41,464 nucleotides of DNA from an uncultured Eubacteriales bacterium (GTDB taxonomy: Bacteria; Bacillota; Clostridia; Oscillospirales; Oscillospiraceae). How positions within the stretch are numbered: the first letter of the stretch is position 1; each line of letters begins with the position of its first letter. A model generated the notes under the pieces. That model searched no databases, was not told the DNA's origin, and saw only the letters and a program-made list of their open reading frames with translations. The translations under genes and the position numbers were made by a program. Below are positions 29,942-37,057 of the stretch, one piece after another. Where the stretch lies: positions 1 to 41,464 of the forward strand of contig CAJLCS010000009.1 of the NCBI GenBank assembly GCA_905205195.1. The letters are read 5' to 3'.

Positions 29942-31279
29942 TTAGCTCCAGATCCGGTCGTTGGAAAATTCCCAGTCCCAGGCGTCGGTCGGCTCGAAAT
30001 AGCCGGGAATGCCGGGGTTGATGTGGGCCTGGAGAACCTCCTCGTTGAGATCATCAAAGCCGAGGCCGGGCTTCTCCGGCACGCGGATAAAGCCGTTTTC
30101 GATCAGCGGGTGGGGAATGCCGGTGACCATGTCGGACCACCAGGGCACATCGACGGAGTGGTATTCCAGCGCCAGTATGTTGTGCATGGCGGCGGCGGTC
30201 TGGACGGCGGCCAGGCAGGCCACGGGGCTTTCCGCCATATGGACGGCCACGGCGACGCCGTGCTCGTCGGCGATGTCGGAGATTTTTTTCAGCTCCAGCG
30301 CGCCGCCGCAGGTGAGAATATCCGGGTGAATGACGGAGACGCCGCCGGCCCGGATCAGTGTCTCAAAGGGTTCCTTCAGGTACAGATCCTCGCCGGTGCA
30401 GACGGGGATGGTGGTGGCATTCCGGAGCCGGACGTACTGGTCGGTGTACATCCACGGGATCATGTCCTCGATCCAGGCCAGATTGTACCGCTCCATCCGG
30501 CGGGCAAAGCGGATGCAGTCCTCCACGCAGACGTGGCCGAAGTGATCCACCGCCAGCGGGACGTCGTAGCCGATGACATCCCGGACATCCCGGACGTAGG
30601 CTTCCAGATAGTCCAGTCCCTTTTCCGTCAGGTGAATGCCGGTGAAGGGGTGGGCGGTGGTGACGAGGGCATAGCTTTTCTGCCGGCGCACCATGTCGGC
30701 GGTGACGCTGCCGCCCTGCACGTTGAGAATGTGGGGCGCGTAGCGCTTCATGTCCTCCAGAAGGCCCAGCGGGGCGTTCAGCGTCCCCGGCTCGTCCAGC
30801 AGCAGGCCGATGCCCAGGTCCATTTTCAGGAAGGTGAAGCCCATCTCCATCCGCTTTTTCAGGGCCAGACCCATGTCGTGGCCGGTGTGCTTGCCGTCCA
30901 CGTCGGTGTCGCAGTACACCCGGACCGCATCCCGGAACTTGCCGCCCAGCAGCTGGTACAGCGGCACACCGTAGGCCTTACCGGCCAGATCCCACAGGGC
31001 AATTTCAATGCCGCTGACGCCGCCGCCCTGCCGGGAGGGGCCGCCGAACTGCTTGATTTTCCGGAAAATCCGGTCCACGTCGCAGGGGTTTTCCCCCAGA
31101 ATCCGGCTTTTGAGCATCAGCGCGTAGGTTTTGCTGGAGGCATCCCGGACCTCTCCGTAGCCGCAGATGCCCTGATTGGTCATGATTTTCAGAATGGTGC
31201 ACCGCTTGGGCGCACCGTCGATGTCCACGAAGCGAAGATCGGTGATTTTCAGATCGCTGGGACGGGAGCAGGTATTCAT
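29942..31279 (-). CDS. Enolase-superfamily sugar-acid dehydratase (MR/MLE type)
   Basis: This 445-residue protein is a mandelate racemase/muconate lactonising enzyme homologue. The capping domain is followed by a barrel with metal ligands Asp245 (AVDHFG), Glu271 (WIEDMI) and Glu297 (CTGEDL), and the Asp320-His347 dyad in IHPDI and AVHMAE. The usual KxK base strand, 29 residues before the first ligand in mandelate racemase, here falls on the His216 region (TGIHLTEKG), so its chemistry may be unusual. It is longer than most members and similar in size to L-fuconate dehydratase. It is the first gene of the operon, with CGGAGGAA upstream, and likely makes a 2-keto-3-deoxy sugar acid. Confidence 0.85.
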   Translation of the reverse strand: MNTCSRPSDLKITDLRFVDIDGAPKRCTILKIMTNQGICGYGEVRDASSKTYALMLKSRILGENPCDVDRIFRKIKQFGGPSRQGGGVSGIEIALWDLAGKAYGVPLYQLLGGKFRDAVRVYCDTDVDGKHTGHDMGLALKKRMEMGFTFLKMDLGIGLLLDEPGTLNAPLGLLEDMKRYAPHILNVQGGSVTADMVRRQKSYALVTTAHPFTGIHLTEKGLDYLEAYVRDVRDVIGYDVPLAVDHFGHVCVEDCIRFARRMERYNLAWIEDMIPWMYTDQYVRLRNATTIPVCTGEDLYLKEPFETLIRAGGVSVIHPDILTCGGALELKKISDIADEHGVAVAVHMAESPVACLAAVQTAAAMHNILALEYHSVDVPWWSDMVTGIPHPLIENGFIRVPEKPGLGFDDLNEEVLQAHINPGIPGYFEPTDAWDWEFSNDRIWS

Positions 31280-31306
31280 TGGCAGTTCCTCCGTAAAAAA
31301 ATAGGT

Positions 31307-31335
31307 TTGACAAAAGGTGACGGATGCTTTACGAT
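31307..31335 (+). promoter_or_regulatory. Promoter of the AraC gene at 31414
   Basis: TTGACA, 17 bases, TACGAT (31330-31335). The -10 lies five bases from the -10 of the opposing operon promoter, so the two face each other. Confidence 0.65.
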
Positions 31336-31339
31336 CTGT

Positions 31340-31368
31340 ATTGTAAGCGGTTTGAGGGCGGATGTCAT
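31340..31368 (-). promoter_or_regulatory. Promoter of the five-gene sugar-acid operon
   Basis: On the minus strand ATGACA, 17 bases, TACAAT, about 60 bases before the dehydratase start. It overlaps face to face with the AraC promoter. Confidence 0.65.
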
Positions 31369-31413
31369 CAAATATCTTATGAAATTTGCAAACAATGTTA
31401 CGAAGGTGAAACT

Positions 31414-32307
31414 ATGGCGGAAGAAGGGGGCCGGAAGGCCATTCGGGAAATCGGAGAAATCGCTACCCGCTCCGGGCAGCGGTTCGGCCGGATGTGGCGG
31501 GTGCGGGTGGAGCCGGGAATGCGGACGCTATGGCGCCACAGCCATACCCAGTTTGAAATGACGCTGGTGACCGAAGGCAGCGGCGTCTATACCCTTTCGT
31601 CCGGGCCGGTGCCCATGGCGCCGGGGGATATGTTCGTTTTTGCCAGCCGGGAGGTCCACTGCATCACGGAGGTCGGCCCGGCGGGGCTGGAAATCATGAA
31701 TTTCCATCTGGAACCCCGGCTGTTCATGGCCCAATCCGGAGAGCTTCTGGGCCATCCGGATTTCTGCTTTGCCCACGGGCCGTCCTTTCCCGGGCGGATT
31801 CCGGCGTCGGCGGCGGGACCGCTGCGGGAGGCGTTTTTAGGGCTGGAGACGGAGCTTCTGGAAAAGAAACCGGAGTACGCACTGCTGGCGGCGGCCCGGG
31901 TCAACGCCCTTGCGGCGCTGCTGCTGCGGGATTACGGCTACGCCGGGCAGCAGGACGGCTGCACCGAACCTCAGCTGCCGGGGATTCTGAGGGCCATGGC
32001 CTACATTGAGGACCATCTGTCCGAGCCGCTGACGCTGGAGAAGATTGCGGCGGAGGCGGGGATCAGTCCAAACTATTTTTCAACGCTGTTCCGGCGCTTC
32101 TGCGGCGTCACGCTGTGGGAGCACGTCCAGACCAAGCGGATCGAGCTGGCCATCCGGCTGCTGCGAAGCGGCGAAAAGCAGAATATTCTGGAAATCGCCC
32201 TGGCCTGCGGCTTTAACAACACGGCCAACTTCAATAAGGCTTTCCGGCGGCACACCGGCGTGACGCCCTCCTACTACCGCAGCGTGGAGGACCGCCTCCT
32301 GAACTGA
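31414..32307 (+). CDS. AraC-family regulator of the sugar-acid operon
   Basis: This 297-residue regulator has a cupin sensing domain (HSHTQFEMTLVTEGSGVYTL, then APGDMFVFASREVHCI) and a C-terminal AraC HTH pair beginning HLSEPLTLEKIAAEAGIS and ending FNNTANFNKAFRRHTGVTPS. The ATG at 31414 has GAAGGTGA. It is divergent from the dehydratase operon and shares a 134-base region with overlapping promoters, so it is the obvious regulator. It ends at a strong terminator. The effector is probably the sugar or an intermediate, which is unknown. Confidence 0.88.
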   Translation: MAEEGGRKAIREIGEIATRSGQRFGRMWRVRVEPGMRTLWRHSHTQFEMTLVTEGSGVYTLSSGPVPMAPGDMFVFASREVHCITEVGPAGLEIMNFHLEPRLFMAQSGELLGHPDFCFAHGPSFPGRIPASAAGPLREAFLGLETELLEKKPEYALLAAARVNALAALLLRDYGYAGQQDGCTEPQLPGILRAMAYIEDHLSEPLTLEKIAAEAGISPNYFSTLFRRFCGVTLWEHVQTKRIELAIRLLRSGEKQNILEIALACGFNNTANFNKAFRRHTGVTPSYYRSVEDRLLN

Positions 32308-32344
32308 AAAGGCACGTTAGTTGAACATTATGGAAAAGTCAGCA

Positions 32345-32399
32345 AAAAGAAGGCCATAGAAATCCAATGAATGACGGATTTCTATGGCCTTTCTTTTTC
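32345..32399 (+). terminator. Terminator of the AraC gene at 31414
   Basis: A perfect 15-bp stem, AGGCCATAGAAATCC with its complement, closes a 10-base loop and is followed by TTCTTTTTC. Confidence 0.93.
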
Positions 32400-32688
32400 A
32401 AAGATAGGTTTTGCTGTTTTACAATTGTGTTTTTACTTTAATCAACTTATACCGCCATATAAGTTGATACCTGTCAAGCCATTTCCAAGGGGAGTTCCAT
32501 CGCGCCATTTTTCACCAAATGCAGATGCCGGTCTCTTCAGAAATAGATCATTTCGATTCATTGCTTATCGTTCCTCCTTTGCGTGACGGCATAAAGGTGA
32601 TATTTGTGTAGAACATAAGGATAAGAGAATTATCATACAAGGTCAAGCAATTTCATGAAAAAGCGTAATCATGTATTACAAATCGGCA
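32400..32688. other. AT-rich island between two AraC genes
   Basis: This 289-base stretch is clearly poorer in G+C than its surroundings. On the minus strand it holds a Shine-Dalgarno sequence, a start codon and 40 codons of a truncated hydrolase gene (listed separately), plus its upstream region with a possible TTGACC-17-TATCCT promoter. I see no other gene. The base composition suggests acquired DNA. Confidence 0.6.
32439..32561 (-). pseudogene. 5' relic of a GH95/GH65-N-type glycoside hydrolase gene
   Basis: AAAGGAGG is followed by an ATG and 40 codons ending in TGA. The product includes RPASAFGEKW and PLGNGLTGINLYGG, matching the start of GH95-type alpha-L-fucosidases and their relatives, where a W-x(4)-PLGNGxxGxxxxGG pattern opens the N-terminal domain. 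A full gene would be over 2 kb; here the frame stops and nothing homologous follows. It lies downstream of the minus-strand AraC gene, its probable former regulator. It is most likely the remains of a deletion. Confidence 0.6.
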
Positions 32689-33597
32689 TTAATGCAATGA
32701 CGGCGCGCCCGGTTCGTTTTCGGCAGGTGTGCACCAACGGTGAAAATAGACGGCCGGGGCCTGGCCAACCATGGCCTTGAAGGCCCGGGAAAAATAGCAG
32801 TAGTCGGAAAAGCCAACCTCTGCCGCGATCCGGCTGATGGGCAGACGGCTGTCCGGAAAACGGCTGAGGGCCCGCAGCAGACGGTAGCGGCACAGATAGC
32901 GGGAAAAGCTGCTGCCGAATTGACTGCGAAACTTGTGGCAGAAGGCCGACTGCTCCATACCCAGCGCCCGGCAGGCGGTGGCGGAGGAAATTTCTTCGGG
33001 ATAATGTGCCGCCAGATACCGGGAGACCTCCGTCAGGAAGTCCAGATCACGCTGCCGCAGTCCGTCCGACGGTCCACTGACCAGATGACGGGAAAACAGC
33101 GCGGCAAACAGGGAAAAGGCAGCCGCTGCGGCTTGACATTCGCCCTCCGCCGTGGGAACGTTCAGCGCGTGGCGGAGCGTTTCCAGTAGCCGGAGCAGCT
33201 GTGCCGTTTCCGGGTCCTCCGGCGGAAAGAAGGACCGCAGGCGGCGCTGCCCCGTCATCAGCTCATGGACGCAGGCGTGGATGCGGGAATGGACATAGGG
33301 CAGCAGTTCCGTCAGCGAGGCAAAGCAGCAGAGAAACGTGACACCATCCGGGCCGCACCGGCCGCCGTGGAGGGCAAAGGGGTTGGCAATGGCAACGCTG
33401 CCCGGCGTGAGGCGCAGCTCGGTTTCCTCCAGCCGCAGCGTCAGGCACCCGGCGGTGACGAGAAAAACCTCCAGCTCCGGATGGCGGTGGGGCAAGAAGC
33501 AGCTTCTGGACGAAACGGGGGCCGGCGGACAGGTGCGCGTCTCCCAGTGGATGGGAAGCCGGAATCCCGTGCGTTCGGTATCTTCAAAATAGTACAA
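32689..33597 (-). CDS. AraC-family regulator, divergent from GH39
   Basis: This 302-residue AraC protein has an N-terminal cupin (LPHRHPELEVFLVTAGCLTL, then LTPGSVAIANPFALHGG) and a C-terminal HTH pair ending VGFSDYCYFSRAFKAMVGQA. I chose the TTG at 33597 (product MYYFEDTERTG) because AGGAGG lies eight bases upstream and the start follows a strong promoter; longer in-frame extensions would run through that promoter. It is divergent from the GH39-like gene and upstream of the GH95-like relic, so it probably controlled both. The ligand is unknown. Confidence 0.82.
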   Translation of the reverse strand: MYYFEDTERTGFRLPIHWETRTCPPAPVSSRSCFLPHRHPELEVFLVTAGCLTLRLEETELRLTPGSVAIANPFALHGGRCGPDGVTFLCCFASLTELLPYVHSRIHACVHELMTGQRRLRSFFPPEDPETAQLLRLLETLRHALNVPTAEGECQAAAAAFSLFAALFSRHLVSGPSDGLRQRDLDFLTEVSRYLAAHYPEEISSATACRALGMEQSAFCHKFRSQFGSSFSRYLCRYRLLRALSRFPDSRLPISRIAAEVGFSDYCYFSRAFKAMVGQAPAVYFHRWCTPAENEPGAPSLH

Positions 33598-33621
33598 CTC
33601 TGCGCCCTCCTTTTTCTTTGA

Positions 33622-33650
33622 ATTATAGTGATAATTGGGGCGGTGGTCAA
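33622..33650 (-). promoter_or_regulatory. Sigma-A promoter of the AraC gene at 32689-33597
   Basis: On the minus strand TTGACC, 17 bases, TATAAT, 25 bases before the TTG start codon. Confidence 0.85.
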
Positions 33651-33676
33651 GGTGTAAGGCCGAAAAATTTAATACA

Positions 33677-33730
33677 GAACAACTTCTGAACAACCGGCTT
33701 CTTTTTTCCGGAGAAGATTCGCCGTACAAT
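33677..33730 (+). promoter_or_regulatory. Activator-dependent promoter region of the GH39-like gene
   Basis: A direct repeat GAACAAC/GAACAAC (33677-33683 and 33688-33694) with an 11-base period precedes a poor -35 (TTTTTT) and a -10, TACAAT (33725-33730). One-turn direct repeats next to a weak -35 suit binding by an AraC-type activator. Confidence 0.45.
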
Positions 33731-33766
33731 GACGGTATCCATAAAAGAAAACAGGAGGAGTCAACC

Positions 33767-35086
33767 ATGGAAACCGTCAAGGTCAACTTTCAAACCGTCA
33801 CCGGTCCGGTGAAGCCCATGCACGCGGTGAACAACGGCCCGATTGCCAAAGAGGAATCGTCCAACAATTTTGAGGACTTCCGGGAGCTGGAGATCCCGCT
33901 GGTCCGGAACCACGATGCGTCGTTCTGCGCGGACTACGGCGGAGAGCATATTGTGGACGTCCATGTGATTTTCCCCAATTTCGACGCGGACCCGGAGGAC
34001 CCTGCTTCCTACGACTTCGTGCTGACGGACATCTATATCCGGAGCATCGTGGAGGCGGGCTGCCAGGTCTATTACCGCCTGGGCACCAAGATTGAGCACG
34101 AGGTGAAAAAATACGGCACGCTGGTGCCCAAGGATTTTCACAAATGGGCCGTGATCTGCGAGCATATTATCCGGCATTACAATGAAGGCTGGGCCAACGG
34201 ATTCCACTGGAATATCCGTTGGTGGCAGATCTGGAATGAGCCGGACGGCATTGCGGCCAACGGAGATCAGCCCAACTGGTCCGGCACACCGGAGCAGTTC
34301 TACGAGCTGTATGATGTAGCGTCCCGCCACCTGAAGGCCTGCTTCCCGGATCTGAAGATCGGCGGCCCGGCCATGAGCTATGTCAACGAGCCGTGGCTGC
34401 GGGGACTGTTGCATTACATCAAGCGCAGCGGCGATCCGGCCCCCATGGACTTTATCGGATTCCACTGGTACGCGACGGATTTGAACCAGATGGCCATGCG
34501 GTGCCGACAGATTCGCAGTATTCTGGACGAGGAAGGCTACACCAATACACTGACCAGTCTGGATGAGTGGAACTATCCCATCCACATCGGTTGGCGTGAC
34601 GATGCCGTTGCCTGTGTCCGCGGAATGCGGGGCGCGGCGTTTGTGGCGGCGGCCATGTGCCGAGGCCAGCGGGAGCCGGTGGACGTCATGATGTACTACG
34701 ATGCCCGGCCGCGTACCGCATACAACGGACTCTTTGATTTCTATACCAAACGGCCGCAGAAAACCTACTATTCCCTGCGGATGTTCTCGGAACTGTACCG
34801 GCTGGGGCAGGAGGTATCCAGCACGGACGGCAATCCGGTTTATGCCTGTGCGGCTACGGACGGAACCCGTCATGCGCTGCTGCTGTCCTGCTTCGATCAG
34901 GACAGAAATTTGCAGCCACAGGACGTAACGCTGGAGGTTTCCGGATGGAATACACAGAAGCTTCGCCGCTATGATCTGGACGAAGACCGGAGTATGCTGA
35001 CGAAGCGTCTGCGGGACGGTATTTCCGGCCTGCACATGGATCCGGACAGCGTGGTACTGCTGACGGACTATGACATTTATGACTGA
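33767..35086 (+). CDS. GH39-like glycoside hydrolase (beta-xylosidase/iduronidase type)
   Basis: This 439-residue clan GH-A enzyme resembles GH39. The acid/base is Glu158 in WWQIWNEPDG and the nucleophile is Glu267 in SLDEWNYP. PDLKIGGPAMSY and MDFIGFHWYA are typical barrel strands, and a small beta-sandwich follows. No signal peptide is visible. AGGAGGAG precedes the ATG. It is divergent from an AraC gene. GH39 members act on beta-xylosides, alpha-L-iduronides and a few other glycosides; the sequence does not settle which. Confidence 0.82.
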   Translation: METVKVNFQTVTGPVKPMHAVNNGPIAKEESSNNFEDFRELEIPLVRNHDASFCADYGGEHIVDVHVIFPNFDADPEDPASYDFVLTDIYIRSIVEAGCQVYYRLGTKIEHEVKKYGTLVPKDFHKWAVICEHIIRHYNEGWANGFHWNIRWWQIWNEPDGIAANGDQPNWSGTPEQFYELYDVASRHLKACFPDLKIGGPAMSYVNEPWLRGLLHYIKRSGDPAPMDFIGFHWYATDLNQMAMRCRQIRSILDEEGYTNTLTSLDEWNYPIHIGWRDDAVACVRGMRGAAFVAAAMCRGQREPVDVMMYYDARPRTAYNGLFDFYTKRPQKTYYSLRMFSELYRLGQEVSSTDGNPVYACAATDGTRHALLLSCFDQDRNLQPQDVTLEVSGWNTQKLRRYDLDEDRSMLTKRLRDGISGLHMDPDSVVLLTDYDIYD

Positions 35087-35251
35087 CTAGAAGGGTAGCT
35101 CCTGGCTGTCGCAGACGGCGGCACCGATTTGCTCCACCGGGCCGCGGCGGCCGTTATACCGGAGCAGCAATTGCTGCCCCACCGACAGGACACAGGGCCG
35201 GCAGCAGGCATCGACATCCCGGGCGCCCGGCGTGGGAAAGAAGATCGGATT
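35087..35251 (-). pseudogene. C-terminal relic of a GH43/GH130-like propeller hydrolase
   Basis: A 55-codon minus-strand frame ends in TAG, immediately after the GH39-like stop on the other strand. It reads NPIFFPTPGARD, then RPCVLSVGQQLLLRYNGRRG and VEQIGAAVCDSQELPF. This matches a blade of five-bladed propeller glycosidases (NP-x-PGP-W, RP-VL-G-YYNGR, EQIGLA). No start codon region or other blades exist. It is a decayed fragment, with the family call resting on short motifs. Confidence 0.5.
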
Positions 35252-35257
35252 CAAAGC

Positions 35258-35353
35258 GTGTCCTCCATGAACCGGCTCTTTCGGCGCTATTTCGGCGGTA
35301 CACCCAGAGAAATCCGTTGTATGGGGTTGCAAAATCCGGACGGATTGCTATAA
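35258..35353 (+). pseudogene. C-terminal relic of an AraC regulator
   Basis: The plus-strand frame reads SSMNRLFRRYFGGTPREIR before ending in TAA. This is the last helix and signature of AraC HTH domains (FxRxFKxxxGxTPxxYR). Nothing upstream continues the domain in any frame. It is directly next to the propeller-hydrolase relic, so a regulator/hydrolase pair was probably lost here. Confidence 0.5.
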
Positions 35354-35354
35354 T
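35327..35354 (+). promoter_or_regulatory. Sigma-A promoter of the alpha/beta hydrolase-AraC operon
   Basis: TTGCAA, 16 bases ending in TGC, TATAAT. It lies inside the end of the AraC relic. Confidence 0.8.
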
Positions 35355-35387
35355 AACCGCAGAAACAGGAAAAAGGAGCGTATCATC

Positions 35388-36116
35388 ATGAGTGAACTCT
35401 GGAACGGCTTTCGGCTGGAATCCTTTCTTTTTGAGGGAAAGCAAGGGTATGTGGTTTTCCCGGAAGCGGGGACGTCCAACGGCAGGCTAATGGTCAAAAC
35501 GGAGTACTGGGGCGCCTTTCCGGAGGCGGTGGAGCTGCCGCTGCTGCGGCGGGGCTTCCATCTGTGCTTCCTGCAAAACGACAATCGCTGGGGCACGGAG
35601 CCGGATCTTGCCCGGAAAGCCCGGTTTGTCCGCCGGGTGGCGGAGCAATACGGCCTGAACCCCCAAACGGTGCCGGTGGGCATGAGCTGCGGCGGGCTGA
35701 TTGCCATCAAGTTCGCGGCCATGTATCCGGAGCTGGTGTCCTGCCTGTATCTGGACGCGCCGGTGCTGAATTACATGAGCTGCCCCTGCGGCTTCGGCGT
35801 GGGAAACAAGCTGGAGGGGGACACCATCCGGGAGATTCTGGACGCGCTGGGACTGCAATCGCTGTCGGAGCTGCTTTCCTACCGGGATATGCCGCTGGAC
35901 CGGCTGCCCCAGCTGGTCGGCAGCCGCATTCCGGCGGTGATGGTGGCGGGGGATGCGGATACCACCGTCCCCTATCCGGAAAACGGCCTGCTGCTGGAGC
36001 GGGCCTACCGGGCGGCGGGGATTGATCTGGCGGTTTTCCTGAAGCCCGGCTGCAATCACCATCCCCACGGCCTTGCCGACCCCACGCCGGTGGTGGCCTT
36101 CCTGGAACGCCATTGA
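35388..36116 (+). CDS. Alpha/beta hydrolase, possible sugar ester esterase
   Basis: This 242-residue alpha/beta hydrolase has the nucleophile Ser100 in VGMSCGG, the acid in VAGDADTTVPY (near 187-195) and the histidine in CNHHPHGLADP (near 222-232). Its order and size fit small esterases of the prolyl-oligopeptidase/acetyl-xylan-esterase group. It lacks a signal peptide. AAAGGAG precedes the ATG. The stop overlaps the start of the next AraC gene by four bases. Its surroundings suggest de-esterification of an imported glycan, which is an inference from context. Confidence 0.75.
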   Translation: MSELWNGFRLESFLFEGKQGYVVFPEAGTSNGRLMVKTEYWGAFPEAVELPLLRRGFHLCFLQNDNRWGTEPDLARKARFVRRVAEQYGLNPQTVPVGMSCGGLIAIKFAAMYPELVSCLYLDAPVLNYMSCPCGFGVGNKLEGDTIREILDALGLQSLSELLSYRDMPLDRLPQLVGSRIPAVMVAGDADTTVPYPENGLLLERAYRAAGIDLAVFLKPGCNHHPHGLADPTPVVAFLERH

Positions 36117-36970
36117 CGGTGGAAGCCTGGCGGGAGGAATCCCGCCGCCTGAGCGGCCGGAACCTGAACCGGCCCGGCAGAACGGCGGAGCTGGAGCATT
36201 TCTGGTGCAGGGTGGCTTTCGGCACCGGGGAGCAGACCAACTACAAGGCCCACTGCCACTCCTTTTTTGAGCTGCATCTGGGCCTGACCGGGGAAAGCCG
36301 GATGGAGGTGGACCAGATGCCGCGGCATCTGGTCCCGGGGACCTATCTGCTGCTGCCGCCGGGAAAACGGCACCGGATCGGGTCCCAGTCCGCCGATTTT
36401 TCCAAATTCGTCTGGGGCTTTTCCGTACCGGATCCGGACATGGCGTCGGCATTGGCGGAAGCCTGCGCCGACGGCGTGCTGCATCCGGCACAGAAGCGGA
36501 TTCCGGACCGGGTGCGGCTGATTCTGGAGGACGAGAGCCTGCGCTTCGGCGCCCAGAACGTGCTCCGGGGGGACTTGCAGGGGCTGTTTGCGCTGCTGAT
36601 GAACGATCTGACGATGTTTCGGGAGTCGGAGCCCTTCGGCAAGTCGGAATCGGCCCGGATGGAGGAAATCCGGCGGTTTCTGGCGGATAATCTGGCGGTG
36701 GGGCTGAGCACCGCCGACGTGGCCCGACAGTTTTCCATCAGCGAGCGCCAGCTGGAGCAGCTTTGCCGCAGCGCCTGCGGCATGACGCCCCACCGCCTGA
36801 AGCAGGCGCTTCAGACGGAGAAAATCCGCCGCCTGCTGGCGGAAACGGCCCTCCCCATGGAGGAAATCGCCCGGGAAACCGGCTTTTCCGACAGGTACGC
36901 CATGACGAAATTCTTCACCCGGCAGGAGGGACTCCCGCCGGTCCAGTACCGCAAAAGTATGCGGCGGTAG
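36113..36970 (+). CDS. AraC-family regulator co-transcribed with the alpha/beta hydrolase
   Basis: This 285-residue regulator has a cupin domain (HCHSFFELHLGLTGESRMEV, then VPGTYLLLPPGKRHRI) and a C-terminal double HTH with LSTADVARQFSISERQLEQL and the second HTH ending GFSDRYAMTKFFTRQEGLPP. The TTG at 36113 overlaps the hydrolase stop as TTGA; a GTG at 36119 is an alternative. The Shine-Dalgarno match is weak, consistent with coupling. It lies just before the aldolase gene and may control it. It is the third AraC gene within 5.6 kb. Confidence 0.83.
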   Translation: MTVEAWREESRRLSGRNLNRPGRTAELEHFWCRVAFGTGEQTNYKAHCHSFFELHLGLTGESRMEVDQMPRHLVPGTYLLLPPGKRHRIGSQSADFSKFVWGFSVPDPDMASALAEACADGVLHPAQKRIPDRVRLILEDESLRFGAQNVLRGDLQGLFALLMNDLTMFRESEPFGKSESARMEEIRRFLADNLAVGLSTADVARQFSISERQLEQLCRSACGMTPHRLKQALQTEKIRRLLAETALPMEEIARETGFSDRYAMTKFFTRQEGLPPVQYRKSMRR

Positions 36971-37001
36971 AAAACGGACATTTTTCCGGCGGAACCGGAC
37001 A

Positions 37002-37031
37002 TTGACTCTCCCTCCCTTTTTGCGCTATGAT
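37002..37031 (+). promoter_or_regulatory. Promoter of the aldolase-sialidase-like operon
   Basis: TTGACT, 18 bases, TATGAT. The -10 lies in the loop of the inverted repeat at 37009-37052. Confidence 0.7.
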
Positions 37032-37052
37032 GAAGTTGCAAAAAGGGAGGGA
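37009..37052. repeat. Perfect 15-bp inverted repeat across the -10 and Shine-Dalgarno sequence
   Basis: TCCCTCCCTTTTTGC (37009-37023) and GCAAAAAGGGAGGGA (37038-37052) are exactly complementary. The left arm fills the promoter spacer, and the right arm contains the GGGAGGGA Shine-Dalgarno sequence of the aldolase gene. It could be an operator, or an RNA hairpin in readthrough transcripts that hides the ribosome site. Confidence 0.75.
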
Positions 37053-37057
37053 TTCTT

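Noticed and set aside
32371..32586. 71-codon plus-strand frame in the AT-rich island
   Set aside because: It begins inside a terminator stem, has no ribosome site and is opposite the GH95-like relic.
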